Shown: positions 35,109 through 45,398, counted from the first letter of the stretch. The stretch is 57,478 nucleotides of DNA from Chloroflexota bacterium (GCA_027624135.1 JAQBXL010000006.1:1-57478), one strand, 5' to 3'. The notes: generated by a model not told the origin, from the letters alone. Made by a program: numbers and translations.

Positions 35109-36908
35109 TTAATCGGGCCGTTCAACGACTCGCAGGCATAACTCGTCGAGCTGCGATTGGGCAACGGAAGTGGGGGCGTTAAACAGTAAGTCAGTCCCAC
35201 TCTGGGTCTTGGGGAAGGCAATCACGTCCCGGATGGACGAACTTCCGCAAAGGATCGCCACCAGCCGGTCGATTCCCGGAGCGATGCCACCGTGGGGGGG
35301 CGCGCCATATTCGAAGGCCTCCAGTATCTGGCCGAATTGGGCTTCGGTGGCTTCTTTGGAGTGACCCAGTATTCCGAATATCTTCTCTTGAAGCTGACGG
35401 TTGTGGATCCTGATGCTGCCGCTAGCCAACTCTGAGCCGTTGCAGACCAGGTCATAGGCCTTCGATTTGATGGCTCCCAGGTTTTCGCCGTCCAATTCGC
35501 CCTCTTCTCCGTCAGCTGGCGACGTGAATGGGTGATGAGACGAGTCCCAGCGCTTGGCGTCTTCGTTCCAGTCGAACAGAGGGAAGCGAGTGACGAATGC
35601 GAAGGCCAATTCGTTTGGGTCGGGCAGCTTGAGCAACTCTCCCATATGGGTCCTCATCACGGTGAGCCAGGCGTTCAACCTGGGCTGACGTCCCGCCATC
35701 AGCAAAACTAGGTCTCCGGGGCCTGCGCCCATCCGTTCCGCCAGCCTCTGATGCCATTCGACCGGCATGCGCAGGCCAGCAGACTGGACTATCTCCTCCG
35801 GTGTCTGCTGCCCTACCGGACCTTCGCCACGGTATCGGATGTGGACCAGTCCACCCGCCCCCGCCGCTTTGGCTGTGTCTTCTAGTTCTTTGACTTGGCC
35901 AGTGACGAACTGCGCTTGGCCGGGCGCCACAAAGCCCTTGATGCGGCCTCCGCCATCGATGGTGGAGAGGAACACCCTGAATTCGGACTCACTGGCCAGA
36001 TCGGTCACATCGGTCATCTGCAGACCAAACCGCAGGTCGGGCTTGTCGGATGCGTAGCGGTCCATAGCTTCGTCGTAGCTGATCCTGGGAAAGGGCTTCC
36101 TGAGGTTCTTATCCGGCGTCACCGATTCGATCATTCCGGTGTATAACTCTTCGGTCAGGTTGAGGATGTCGTCCTCTTCGACGAAGCTCATCTCAAGGTC
36201 AAGCTGGGTGAACTCCAATTGACGGTCGGCGCGCAGGTCCTCGTCTCGGAAGCAGCGGGCGATCTGAAAATAACGCTCAACACCAGCGACCATCAGCAAC
36301 TGCTTCATCTGTTGCGGCGACTGAGGCAAGGCGTAAAAATTGCCCGGCTGCATGCGGCTGGGGACCAGGAAGTCCCTGGCGCCTTCGGGGGTGCTCTTGA
36401 TCAGGATCGGGGTCTCAATCTCAAGGAAATCCCTTTCGCACAGGAAGTCGCGGATGTACTTGACCACATTGTGCCGCAGGGTTAGGTTGCGCAACATGGG
36501 AGGACGCCGCAGGTCGAGATAGCGGTAGCGCAACCGTAGGCTTTCGTCGGCTTCTGCATCATCGTCGATGTAGAAGGGCGGTGTGAGGGAGCGGTTCAGC
36601 ACCGTGATCTCCGTCGCCATCACTTCCACGTCACCGGTTGCGATGGCCGGGTTCTCACTGCCTGCCGGGCGGCGGTTGACCGTACCCTTAACTTGGATCA
36701 CCCATTCGGGTCTGACCTCTTCGGCGATGCGCGCGGCATCAGCGGCGGTTTCGGGATTGAACACCACCTGAGCGATGCCGGACCTGTCTCGCAGGTCGAG
36801 AAAAATGATTCCGCCATGGTCGCGCCGCCGGCCGATCCAGCCGGCCAGAGTGACTTGTTCGCCGTCGTTTTCGCCCCTCAGGGCGCCACAGTCCGCGCTA
36901 CGCAGCAC
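35109..36908 (-). CDS. aspS: Aspartyl-tRNA synthetase, bacterial type
   Basis: Charges tRNA-Asp. The 599-residue class II synthetase has the N-terminal OB-fold (GWIGRRRDHGGIIFLDLRDRSG), motif 2 (FRDEDLRADRQLEFTQLDLEMSF), the inserted GAD domain characteristic of bacterial enzymes, and motif 3 (GGIAPGIDRLVA). The length fits the bacterial family (about 590). The GTG at 36908 has GGAGG just upstream. Whether it also charges tRNA-Asn cannot be judged, because no gatCAB or asnS is in view. It lies 83 bases after the DUF255 gene on the same strand. Confidence 0.96.
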   Translation of the reverse strand: MLRSADCGALRGENDGEQVTLAGWIGRRRDHGGIIFLDLRDRSGIAQVVFNPETAADAARIAEEVRPEWVIQVKGTVNRRPAGSENPAIATGDVEVMATEITVLNRSLTPPFYIDDDAEADESLRLRYRYLDLRRPPMLRNLTLRHNVVKYIRDFLCERDFLEIETPILIKSTPEGARDFLVPSRMQPGNFYALPQSPQQMKQLLMVAGVERYFQIARCFRDEDLRADRQLEFTQLDLEMSFVEEDDILNLTEELYTGMIESVTPDKNLRKPFPRISYDEAMDRYASDKPDLRFGLQMTDVTDLASESEFRVFLSTIDGGGRIKGFVAPGQAQFVTGQVKELEDTAKAAGAGGLVHIRYRGEGPVGQQTPEEIVQSAGLRMPVEWHQRLAERMGAGPGDLVLLMAGRQPRLNAWLTVMRTHMGELLKLPDPNELAFAFVTRFPLFDWNEDAKRWDSSHHPFTSPADGEEGELDGENLGAIKSKAYDLVCNGSELASGSIRIHNRQLQEKIFGILGHSKEATEAQFGQILEAFEYGAPPHGGIAPGIDRLVAILCGSSSIRDVIAFPKTQSGTDLLFNAPTSVAQSQLDELCLRVVERPD

Positions 36909-36991
36909 GCGATTCCTCCACTATTTGATGTTGTGATGATACGCCGATGAGCCCGGTGAGGCCAAAGGATTCGAGAGCCCTGATACTGCCT

Positions 36992-38779
36992 CTAATTACC
37001 GGGGAAGACTTGGAATATGTCTTGGTACGGACTTTCCTGTTGCTTGGTTAGTCCCGCGACGGCCTCAGCCAACTCCTGGGGGGAGTCGACCGGAGGCAGG
37101 CATACTGTGTCCAAGCAGACGTGGGCCCTGGCTGTTGTGTCGTCATCGGCAGCCGTGACAGTTTTGATCTCTAGATTGGGATAGGGCAGGCGGGCTGCTG
37201 CAGCCATGAGGTCCAGACAGCCAGGGTCCCCAGGTCGCCCCTCGATGGTCACTTCCACCATGTTGTTCTGGAACATGTGCGCTGCGATACCGAAGTCGGC
37301 GGCGAATTCGCCGTGCTCTCTGAACGTCTCGGTAAAGGCGCTAAGGGTGGCCTCCGTGATCTGCCGGTAATCCACGTTCCTGGTGGTTTGATATAGACGG
37401 AGCAGCGCCTGCGCCGCAGTCATGTTATCTGCCAGGGTTTTCTCCCTGACCTGTAAGTGCCCGATCGCGTCCGGGTCTTCTTCAATATCGAAAAACCCGC
37501 CGCCTTCCTGGTCGAAGAAACGGTCCACCATGACCTGAGCAACTTCGACGGCTCGCTCCAGATAGGTCTCGTTTGACGTGTTGCCGTGGGCCTGCACCAG
37601 GGCGGTCAAGAGCCAGGCCCAGTCCGTGAATAACGCTGGAGCGTCGGATGGTCCTTGCTCCGAGTAAACGTGACTGAACGAACTGCTCTGGGCCATGGAA
37701 TCCAGCTTGTCCAACACCTGGATCGCCGTTGTTTGCAGGGAAGGATCTCCCAGCTTCCAGGCCGCGTCTAGGAATACCGTCACCGCCAGAGCGTTGCTGT
37801 TCGCGTAACACGATGGGTCTGGTTCCGGCCGTGCTTCCTTTGTTCGGTGTTCTGCGCCCAGGGTGAAATATTCCGAGTGCGCCCCCTGGCTGCCTCGGAA
37901 TCCCGGTATGTCAGGGTCGTAAAGCTGCTCCATCACGTAGTCGATGGTCTGCTTAGCCGTCTCCCGGTACCGGGGCCGTTCCAGCAGGATAGCAGCGTCA
38001 AGAAATTCGCGGGCGAGACCCAGATTGTCTTCCAGCAACTTCTCGTGCTGGGGTTCGGACCAATCGGCGTGGGCGCAATGCCTGAAGAATCCGCCGTCGG
38101 CGCCGTCGGCCACCAGTCCTTCGGACATACCGTCGAGGGTTTTGGTGAGCATGCTTGCGTAGAAATCCTCTCCGCTGGTTCGGTACAGGTGATTCACCAA
38201 GCGCACGATGTAGGCGTTGGGGAATTTTGGGGCGCTGCCAAAACCGCCGTTAAGCGCATCATAGGCGCCGGCGACGACGCGGCTAACGCGGTCGACCGAC
38301 GTATCCTCCAGTTCGGGCCCGGCGGCGAATCTTCGTGCGTGTTCCTTGCGCCGAGTCAGCAGGTCGCGGGCTTGGGTGTAGAGGGTGGTCCGGTCATTCT
38401 TATAGGCGTCGATGAATTCGGCAATCATGGCGATGAATTGGTCGGGAGGCAGGTAAGTGGCGCCGCCAATGAGTCCACCATGCCCTGTTAGGAAAGCCGT
38501 GGTTGGCCAACCGCCCACGTTGTATCTGGAGTTGATGTCGGGGCGATGGTCGTTGTCCACCCGTATGGCCACAAAGTTCTCATTGAGGAGAGCCTGGATC
38601 TCAGGGTCGGAATAGCTGGTCTCATCCATCACATGACACCAATAGCACCAAACCGCCGAGATGGATAACAGGACCGGTTTGTGTTCTGCCTGGGCTTTGG
38701 CGAAGGTAGCGGGTTCCCAGGGTTGCCAGTCGACCAGTTGGGCCCGGTTAGGATTGGGAGAATAACGGAACTCGGACAA
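36992..38779 (-). CDS. Thioredoxin-fold DUF255 / YyaL-family protein
   Basis: A 595-residue protein homologous to bacterial YyaL and animal SPATA20. The N-terminal thioredoxin-like domain holds Cys45-x-x-Cys48 in WCYWCHVM, with GGWPTTAFL forming the cis-proline region. The rest is an alpha/alpha toroid-like domain resembling glycosidases (AYDALNGGFGSAPKFP, DGGFFRH). The biochemical role of the family is not settled. The TTG start at 38779 is chosen because the sequence begins at the usual SPNPNRAQLVDWQPW. It is in line with aspS downstream and Lhr upstream. Confidence 0.85.
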   Translation of the reverse strand: MSEFRYSPNPNRAQLVDWQPWEPATFAKAQAEHKPVLLSISAVWCYWCHVMDETSYSDPEIQALLNENFVAIRVDNDHRPDINSRYNVGGWPTTAFLTGHGGLIGGATYLPPDQFIAMIAEFIDAYKNDRTTLYTQARDLLTRRKEHARRFAAGPELEDTSVDRVSRVVAGAYDALNGGFGSAPKFPNAYIVRLVNHLYRTSGEDFYASMLTKTLDGMSEGLVADGADGGFFRHCAHADWSEPQHEKLLEDNLGLAREFLDAAILLERPRYRETAKQTIDYVMEQLYDPDIPGFRGSQGAHSEYFTLGAEHRTKEARPEPDPSCYANSNALAVTVFLDAAWKLGDPSLQTTAIQVLDKLDSMAQSSSFSHVYSEQGPSDAPALFTDWAWLLTALVQAHGNTSNETYLERAVEVAQVMVDRFFDQEGGGFFDIEEDPDAIGHLQVREKTLADNMTAAQALLRLYQTTRNVDYRQITEATLSAFTETFREHGEFAADFGIAAHMFQNNMVEVTIEGRPGDPGCLDLMAAAARLPYPNLEIKTVTAADDDTTARAHVCLDTVCLPPVDSPQELAEAVAGLTKQQESPYQDIFQVFPGN

Positions 38780-38987
38780 TGGGGCCGCCTTTATGATGTT
38801 GCCTCTGTGTTGCCTCTACGTGTTTCTCGAATCAGGGTCCATTATAAGAGCCCCTTATATCTAGGGTGGAGAGGCACGAAAAGTGCTTAGCAACGTTAGC
38901 ATAGGACCTCTGGATTATCAATTGAGCGCCGGTGAACACCCTGTAGCCATTGGGTGCGGGCTTGGAAGAACGGCGGGAATGCTGGCG

Positions 38988-41900
38988 CTAAACCGTGGCC
39001 AGGTCCGGCTGGTCCATGGGGTAACCGGCGTGAGAGATGGGAACGCTCAAGACCACCTTGGCCCGCTCGATTATCTCGGAACTGACGTTGGCCAATTGAA
39101 CGAATGAACCGTTCTCAATCGAGGCGACTGGAACTCCGTCATGGAACGCAAGCCGATTGCGCACCACCGCAGGCACCTTGGGTCCGGGCGAGATGATCCC
39201 GGCGAGGTTTAAAGGGTCGCAGGCCGATATGGCGGAAAGACGGCCATCGGGCTGGGTGTTCTTGGTCTTGCGAAGCAGCTCTACCGCCTCGGGCAGCGCG
39301 AACTGCTCTCCGACTAACCCCGACACGAACCGGCCTCCCCTGATCTCGCCACGGGCCTCCAGGCGACGCAGCACTCGCACCAAGTCACGCCACCGGTAGG
39401 ACAAAGCGTCCCGGGCCAATAGCTCTGGGAAGATCACACCGTAGCGGTCCAATAGTTGGCGGGCGATGGGTTCGCTACGGTCATCCACCGGGTCAGAGGC
39501 TTCCAAGAGCGACCACCGGCTGTAGCTGCGCCTTCGGATTTGTCCCGAGCGGCCACTGTTCCGGCCATTACGGCGGGGCCGCCGGATCGTGCCGCCCAAC
39601 CGTTGCCGCAGGGCTTCAACCCCGTCAACCGTCACGCGGCCCGAAGCTGCCAGGGTCCAGAGGGCTTCCTCAACATCCGAGGGCAGCCGTTGGGTTGCCG
39701 ATACGATATCGGAAAGGAATGACGCTCCTCGGCCGCCGAGTACCTCAACCACCTCTTTCGCAGCCCCGGTCAGGTTGTCAGCGTCCTGTTCGTTGGGGCC
39801 AAGCACCCAATCCAGCGAGTCGCGCAGAACCAGGGTGATCGGCGTGGCCCGAGATAATGAGCCACGGCCTTTGGGCATCGTAGCCCCGTTCTGTTGCTGG
39901 GGGTTTTGTTGTTGGGATTGGCCGGTCTGCTGCAGTGAAACACGGCCCCAAACCACTTCGCCCCCCAGGCACAGACGGTCCAGCATCGCGGGGCTATAAT
40001 CTGATACACGGGAGAGAAGAACTTCCTCTTCAATGGCGCCGCCGGCGGATTCGAATCCTTGAAGCTGCTCGATGGCTATAAGCAGGCCGCCCTCGCCTTG
40101 CAATTTGGCCGCCGAATCAACGTGCTGCCACCGCAGTAGGAACCGCATGAAGGTGGACGGCGGGACCGGCTCTACCTCTCGGCGCAGGGTGTCGATGGTC
40201 GAGCGGTGGATCCGGGCCAGGATGCGGCGATCACAAAATTCCTCTTCTTCCACCTCGATCCTGAATGTTCCCCGGAGCACCACACCCTCGTTCTCCAGGC
40301 GGCCAAAGGCGTATTGAATGTCGTCGCGGGGAATGCCTAGCGATTGGACCACTTCGGTGGTCGTCAAAGGGCCAGAGCACTCAACCCAGCCCTGCAACAC
40401 CGAATGGATATTGTCTTCCCTGGCGCCGTCGCCTTCGCTAATATCCGCTTCCAGCAGATTCCGAGGCGGGGTTGGGGTGATATCTGCATTCGGAAATATA
40501 GGGTTCAGAAGTGAAAGCCTCTCAGCGGCTACCCAGTGAACGACGTCATCAGACCGCAAGTAGTAGGCCCGGCCCACGGCCACCAGGGAATCGAACCACT
40601 GCTGTATCGCGCCCATCCCGTCTTCAGCGGCGCTGGTTAGGGCGGTGGATTCCGGCAGCGCTCCCAATACCAAGAGGGCGTCGTGCAACTCGTCCGCGTC
40701 CCGCATCCTGGGCCAGGCATTGGCCGTTTCTAGCGCGATGGCTGAGGGGTCCAGGGCGCTCAGATCCCGGGAGTCCTCGGGCAGCGCACGCCGGAGGGAA
40801 ACCGACCTGGCACGCCGTTCTTCCAGTGGCGCGTCGTCCAAGAAGGCGTAGGGCATGGCGTTCAGGATCTGATGGGAGAATGCAGAGGGTTGCACGGTGT
40901 CCCGGCCAAATATCTCGATCGTCCCGTCGCTTATCCCGCCCAGTAGTTCCTTGCAGCCTGCCACGTCCATGGCCTCGGTAAGGCAATCCCGCATCGTCTC
41001 GAACACCAAAGGATGGTCTGGAACCTCAATGTCGCCTGGCATGGCGTTGTCCTGGCAGGCGACCTGGGCCGGGAATACCGCCGCCAGCAGGTCTTCGGAG
41101 CGCATGCGGATCAGGGGCGCCGGGACTTTTCGGCCTCCCGTGTGTCGCAATATGGCCAATGCCCTGGTCGCGTTCCAACGCCAACGGGTGCCAAATAAAG
41201 GCGCTTGCAAGATGGCCTGCTCAAGCACGCCCTGGATGCTTCGTTCATTCAAGTAGGTGAAGACCTCGTCCACGGGCATAGACAAACCGGGACCGAGGGC
41301 AAAATTCAGGCCGTCGTCGGTTGCGGTGGCCTGCAACTCGAAATCGAAGGTCCGGCAGATCTTCTTGCGCAGGGCCATTCCCCATGCCCGGTTCACCCTG
41401 GCGCCATACGGGGCGTGGATCACAAGTTGCATCCCACCGCTCTCATCGAAGAACCGCTCTGCGACCACTTTGTTTTTCGAGGGGATCACCCCGAGAACCC
41501 GTTTGCCTTCCACCAGGTAGGCGACCAACTGCCGGCTGGACTCCTGGTCCACGCCAGACTCTTCAATCACCCATTCTTGAGCCTTGGCGTGATTCTCCAG
41601 GCGCAGGTCGATGCCCTCTCGCAGCTCTGACACTTCCTGGGAAAGCTCCCAGGTGCGGCCGGGCGCTTCTCCCAGCCAGAACGGGACGCTCGGCGGTTGA
41701 CCCTGGGCGTCTTCCACCCGGACCTTGCCCCTTTCAACCCGGCGAATCTTCCAGGGAGTGTTTCCCAACAGGAACACGTCGCCAGGCAGGCTCTCGATGG
41801 CAAAGTCTTCATTTACGGTGCCAACGAAAGTCTCCTCAGGCTCGAGTATGACGTCGTAATCGGCGTTGTCTGGGATGGCGCCGCCGCTGGTCATAGCCGC

Positions 41901-43382
41901 GATGGATGCGCCCCGTCGGCCCTTCACTTTGAGGTTGATCCCGTCTCGGTGAAGGTAGGCAGATCGCCGACCCTGCCGGAGAGTGAACCCGTTGGACAAC
42001 ACATCGACGACCTGGTCGAATTTCTCCCTGGGCAGATCCCGGTAGGGGTAGGCCTTGTGGCAAAGTTGATACAGTTGTTCTTCGGTCCATTCCTCCTGAG
42101 CGCAGGATGCCACAATCTGCTGGGCCAGAACGTCCAAGGGCCACGGTGGGATTATCAACGTGTCCAGATTGCCTTGCTTGACGGCCCTCGCAAGGGCAAC
42201 GCACTCCGCCAACTCATCCCGGGTCAGCGGAAACAGGCGTCCTTTGGGAATACCTCCGACCTGGTGCCCGGAACGGCCAACCCGTTGCAGCAACACGCCG
42301 ATGGACCGGGGTGAACCGATCTGGCAAACGAGGTCGACCACGCCGATGTCGATGCCCAATTCCAGGGACGCCGTGGCAACACATACCTTGACCAGCCCAC
42401 TTTTCAGTTTCTCCTCGGCGGCCAACCGAGTGGTCCGGGACAGACTACCGTGATGGGCGACGACTGCATCTTCTCCCAGACGTTCGGACAACTGATGGGA
42501 GACCCGCTCGACCAACCTACGTGTGTTGACGAAGACCAATGTCGTGCCGTGGGAGCGGATCAAGCCGGTCACATCGTCCAGCGCTTCGGCCCACATCTCA
42601 TGTGAAGCTATCGGACCCAACTCTCGCTGGGGTAATCGCATCGCCAGATCGATGGTGCGGGCGTGCCCTGTGTTGACCATCAGACAATCGGGTGTGCCGT
42701 TTTCTTCGCCGTCTCGTTCTATGCAGTCGTTGCCGACCAATAGCCGGGCGACCTCTTCTATCGGGCGTTGGGTGGCGGACAAGCCGATCCGGACGACGGG
42801 GTTCTCCGCAAGGGCGCAGAGCCGCTCGACCGACAGCGAAAGGTGGGAGCCGCGTTTGCTGCCGGCGACCGCGTGAATCTCGTCCAAGATCAGGGTGTGT
42901 ACCCCGGTCAATCCCTGGCGGCCACTTTTGGAGGTAAGGAGGATGTAAAGGGATTCTGGAGTTGTTATCAGGATATGGGGCGGTCTCTTGGCCATCTTGG
43001 CCCATTCTGAGGCCCGTGTGTCACCCGTGCGCACCCCGGCCCGTATCTCTGGCAATGGGGTGCCGGCGGCTTCGGCCAAGGCGGCTATCTCTTCCAGCGG
43101 CTTGGCCAGGTTCTTCTGGATGTCGTTGGAGAGGGCCTTCAGCGGCGAAACGTAGACCACCTGGGTGGAGTCGGGTATTTCGCCGGTTAGGCCTTGGCGC
43201 ACCAGACTGTCGATGCAGGTGAGGAAGGCCGCCAAGGTTTTGCCGGAACCCGTGGGCGCGGCAATCAGGGTATGGCGTCCTTGGGCGATGGCCGGCCAGC
43301 CCTGTAACTGCGCATCGGTAGGTTCGGTGAACCTGCCTCTGAACCACTCTTGAACCAAAGGGTGAAAATGAGAGAGGGGCAT
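38988..43382 (-). CDS. lhr: Lhr-type superfamily 2 DNA helicase, long form
   Basis: A 1464-residue ATP-dependent helicase. Walker A APTGSGKT is at 42-49, then the DEIH box, SATQRPIEE (motif III) and QRVGRSGH (motif VI). The Lhr winged-helix and beta-barrel core follow (residues to about 860), then a large C-terminal region with winged helices related to YcaQ/AlkZ-type modules. Lhr is involved in DNA repair; E. coli Lhr unwinds DNA, and its C-terminal part has been linked to glycosylase activity. A Gln/Asn-rich linker occurs near 1150. The ATG at 43382 is preceded by GAGAGG. Most bacterial Lhr proteins of this full-length type are 1400-1600 residues. Confidence 0.92.
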   Translation of the reverse strand: MPLSHFHPLVQEWFRGRFTEPTDAQLQGWPAIAQGRHTLIAAPTGSGKTLAAFLTCIDSLVRQGLTGEIPDSTQVVYVSPLKALSNDIQKNLAKPLEEIAALAEAAGTPLPEIRAGVRTGDTRASEWAKMAKRPPHILITTPESLYILLTSKSGRQGLTGVHTLILDEIHAVAGSKRGSHLSLSVERLCALAENPVVRIGLSATQRPIEEVARLLVGNDCIERDGEENGTPDCLMVNTGHARTIDLAMRLPQRELGPIASHEMWAEALDDVTGLIRSHGTTLVFVNTRRLVERVSHQLSERLGEDAVVAHHGSLSRTTRLAAEEKLKSGLVKVCVATASLELGIDIGVVDLVCQIGSPRSIGVLLQRVGRSGHQVGGIPKGRLFPLTRDELAECVALARAVKQGNLDTLIIPPWPLDVLAQQIVASCAQEEWTEEQLYQLCHKAYPYRDLPREKFDQVVDVLSNGFTLRQGRRSAYLHRDGINLKVKGRRGASIAAMTSGGAIPDNADYDVILEPEETFVGTVNEDFAIESLPGDVFLLGNTPWKIRRVERGKVRVEDAQGQPPSVPFWLGEAPGRTWELSQEVSELREGIDLRLENHAKAQEWVIEESGVDQESSRQLVAYLVEGKRVLGVIPSKNKVVAERFFDESGGMQLVIHAPYGARVNRAWGMALRKKICRTFDFELQATATDDGLNFALGPGLSMPVDEVFTYLNERSIQGVLEQAILQAPLFGTRWRWNATRALAILRHTGGRKVPAPLIRMRSEDLLAAVFPAQVACQDNAMPGDIEVPDHPLVFETMRDCLTEAMDVAGCKELLGGISDGTIEIFGRDTVQPSAFSHQILNAMPYAFLDDAPLEERRARSVSLRRALPEDSRDLSALDPSAIALETANAWPRMRDADELHDALLVLGALPESTALTSAAEDGMGAIQQWFDSLVAVGRAYYLRSDDVVHWVAAERLSLLNPIFPNADITPTPPRNLLEADISEGDGAREDNIHSVLQGWVECSGPLTTTEVVQSLGIPRDDIQYAFGRLENEGVVLRGTFRIEVEEEEFCDRRILARIHRSTIDTLRREVEPVPPSTFMRFLLRWQHVDSAAKLQGEGGLLIAIEQLQGFESAGGAIEEEVLLSRVSDYSPAMLDRLCLGGEVVWGRVSLQQTGQSQQQNPQQQNGATMPKGRGSLSRATPITLVLRDSLDWVLGPNEQDADNLTGAAKEVVEVLGGRGASFLSDIVSATQRLPSDVEEALWTLAASGRVTVDGVEALRQRLGGTIRRPRRNGRNSGRSGQIRRRSYSRWSLLEASDPVDDRSEPIARQLLDRYGVIFPELLARDALSYRWRDLVRVLRRLEARGEIRGGRFVSGLVGEQFALPEAVELLRKTKNTQPDGRLSAISACDPLNLAGIISPGPKVPAVVRNRLAFHDGVPVASIENGSFVQLANVSSEIIERAKVVLSVPISHAGYPMDQPDLATV

Positions 43383-43585
43383 GACGAAATTCTAGCACAG
43401 GCGAATCGCTGAAAACCTTTACATAATCGTCCCTGAAGCGCCACTACGCCAGAGGCGAATGTCAGCCATGATCCTGCGCCGCCGAGTTTTTTCCCGAGAT
43501 GATATTGGGGTATGCTATGTTTCTACCCACTGAAAACTAAGGGTGGCCACAACGGCGGGCCGCCTGAGAGTGAGTCGAGAAGAAG

Positions 43586-44389
43586 ATGTCTGAGATACTG
43601 GAATTCAAACCCAACCAATTCAACGGGATCGTCGTCGCTCCATCAAAGCTGCCGGGCGACCCAGATGAATTTGACGCCCGACTTGGCGCATCTATCGATC
43701 AATGGTCATCGGACGGTTTTCTGGCGGTCTGGCTGGAGATACCAAAGGCGCAATCGGCACTGATTTCAAAGGCTGTCGATCGGGGGTTCGACTTCCACCA
43801 TACGGGGGACGACTATATCCTGCTCACGCGCCGCTTGGTGGAACGGGCGCAGATCCCACCGTTTGCTACCCATTACATCGGGATCGGCGGAGTGGTATTG
43901 ACTCCGGAGAAAGACCTGCTGGTGGTTAAAGAGAGGTTCTCTGTCGGCGGACGCGAACCGACATTGAAGCTGCCAGGCGGGGCGCTACAGGCCGGCGAAC
44001 ACCTGGGGCAAGCAGTCGAGCGAGAGGTTCTGGAGGAGACCGGCGTAAAAGCCGTCTTCGAGTCGATCGCCTGTTTTCGCCAGTGGCACGGGTACCGTTA
44101 CGGAAAGTCGGATATCTACTTCGTGGGCAAACTCAGCCCCCTCAGTAAAGAGATCACGATGCAGGCCGACGAGATACAAGAGTGCCTCTGGATGCCGGTG
44201 GACGAATTCATCGAATCCGAGGCGATCAGCAACTTCAATAAGCAGATAGTCCGGGCCGCCCTGGAGTCCGACGGGGTGATCCAGTCGTTCATTGAAGGGT
44301 TCGGCGGGCCCGACAACCGGGAATACTTCATGCCCAGGCATCTGATAGACGGCGCGGGAGTGGTTCCCTTCCCGGCCAACCTTATCTGA
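43586..44389 (+). CDS. Nudix hydrolase with N-terminal pre-Nudix domain (NUDT6-like)
   Basis: A 267-residue protein. The Nudix box is intact: G-x5-E-x7-R-E-V-L-E-E-T-G-V near residues 132-154. An N-terminal domain of about 95 residues (GIVVAPSKLPGD...LAVWLEIPKAQSALI) precedes it, as in the NUDT6/GFG group. The enzyme would hydrolyse a nucleoside-diphosphate-linked molecule; the substrate is unknown. The ATG at 43586 follows a GAGAAGAAG site. It is divergent from lhr. Confidence 0.85.
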   Translation: MSEILEFKPNQFNGIVVAPSKLPGDPDEFDARLGASIDQWSSDGFLAVWLEIPKAQSALISKAVDRGFDFHHTGDDYILLTRRLVERAQIPPFATHYIGIGGVVLTPEKDLLVVKERFSVGGREPTLKLPGGALQAGEHLGQAVEREVLEETGVKAVFESIACFRQWHGYRYGKSDIYFVGKLSPLSKEITMQADEIQECLWMPVDEFIESEAISNFNKQIVRAALESDGVIQSFIEGFGGPDNREYFMPRHLIDGAGVVPFPANLI

Positions 44390-44839
44390 ATGACATAACC
44401 GACCTAAAAGGCACACTATCCCCACACCTTTTGGGTGGCCGGGCATTGTACTATTAGTTCAGCTAGATGGTCCGCTTGGACCACGGTCAACGGAACCGAA
44501 TGTACTGAGACCTCGTGCCCGTATCGGGGATAATAACTTTATGACAACAGCGATAACGACCTCAAAAAAACCACGATTCTTTGGCGCCGTACACTATCCT
44601 AGGCAGCCTGCTTGGTTTGCTCCCCGTATTCTCCGCCTTGATGATTACTGGGCCGTATCTCTGATCCCAGTCTTTGCATTTCGAACCCATCGGCAACGTC
44701 CCCTCCGCCTACTCTAGGTGGATTTTTGATCCCCTGGTGATTTTCCCTCCAGCTTTTCTGAATCCGTTCTCTCTCTCGCCTCCGTAACACCTATCATCAT
44801 TATCTGATTGAATCATTGGTGAGTGAGAGGGTTTCAGAC
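44390..44839. other. Intergenic region, no gene recognised
   Basis: About 450 bases between the Nudix gene and the tRNA terminator. It contains one perfect 6-base stem (44468-44473 with 44478-44483, four-base loop). No other structure is apparent. Confidence 0.4.
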
Positions 44840-44873
44840 ACAAAAAGGCCCTCGAACTATACCGAGGGCCTTT
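44840..44873 (-). terminator. Bidirectional intrinsic terminator beside the tRNA pair
   Basis: AAAAAGGCCCTCG (44840-44852) pairs with CGAGGGCCTTTTT (44861-44873) around an 8-base loop. Read from the minus strand it gives a G/C-rich stem followed by five T, and it lies 17 bases past tRNA-Arg, so it most likely ends the tRNA transcript. Confidence 0.85.
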
Positions 44874-44890
44874 TTCTTTGCTCGCAGGAG

Positions 44891-44966
44891 TGGTGCGCCT
44901 GGCGAGATTCGAACTCACAACCCCTGGGTTCGAAGCCCAGTACTCTATCCGTTGAGCTACAGGCGC
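44891..44966 (-). tRNA. tRNA-Arg (anticodon TCG)
   Basis: On the minus strand a full cloverleaf forms: acceptor GCGCCTG with CAGGCGC, anticodon arm CTGGG-CTTCGAA-CCCAG (anticodon TCG), and a T arm with GTTCGAAT. The discriminator is A and CCA is encoded. It reads Arg CGN codons. Confidence 0.95.
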
Positions 44967-44999
44967 ACAAGATGGGAGTGGATCATCTGGAAATGCTAT

Positions 45000-45077
45000 T
45001 GGGGCGAGCGACGGGATTCGAACCCGTGATCTCCTGTGCCACAGACAGGCGCCTTAGACCACTTGGCTACGCTCGCC
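45000..45077 (-). tRNA. tRNA-His (anticodon GTG)
   Basis: Minus-strand cloverleaf: acceptor GCGAGCG with CGCTCGC, anticodon arm CCTGT-CTGTGGC-ACAGG (anticodon GTG), T arm ACGGG-TTCGAAT-CCCGT. The extra G at position -1 opposite C73, needed by HisRS, is encoded, as is CCA. It lies 33 bases from tRNA-Arg; both probably share one transcript. Confidence 0.95.
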
Positions 45078-45220
45078 ACGGTGGGAGTCCTTGAGCATCT
45101 GGCCTTTGAAGCCAAGCTGGCCGCTGAACGCAGGAGACTGGGCCCAGTAGGACACCGGTGCAAAAAGGCTCAATTATGGTAGCAAATGGGCGTGCCTGTT
45201 ACAAGGAGTTGGAACCAACT

Positions 45221-45322
45221 TTGAATACCGCTCCGGTTCACCTATAGATGGTTTGGCTGGGGGTTTCCCAGAGAGTTCCCCTGCCTGTCCCATTGTAATA
45301 GTGCTGCCGGGCTACCTAAAAT
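45221..45322 (+). promoter_or_regulatory. Candidate promoter region of the peptide ABC operon
   Basis: Two possible sigma-70 elements: TTGAAT (45221-45226) with TATAGA (45243-45248), 16-base spacer; and TTGTAA (45293-45298) with TAAAAT (45317-45322), 18-base spacer. The second is closer to the gene start at 45399. Neither is decisive. Confidence 0.3.
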
Positions 45323-45398
45323 AGGATAGGGTCGGATGCCATTGACCTGTCTCAATACATACAAGCAAGCTAGATACAGCGTTTTTAAGGAACAAAAT

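Noticed and set aside
38883-39107. Small plus-strand frame at the Lhr 3' end
   Set aside because: Half of it overlaps Lhr coding sequence, and no domain or conserved pattern is visible.
44816-45094. Open frames across the tRNA region
   Set aside because: They are shadows of the two tRNA genes and the terminator on the opposite strand.
45336-45398. Extra 21 residues at the N-terminus of the binding lipoprotein
   Set aside because: They precede a complete lipoprotein signal peptide starting at 45399 with a proper AAGGA site.
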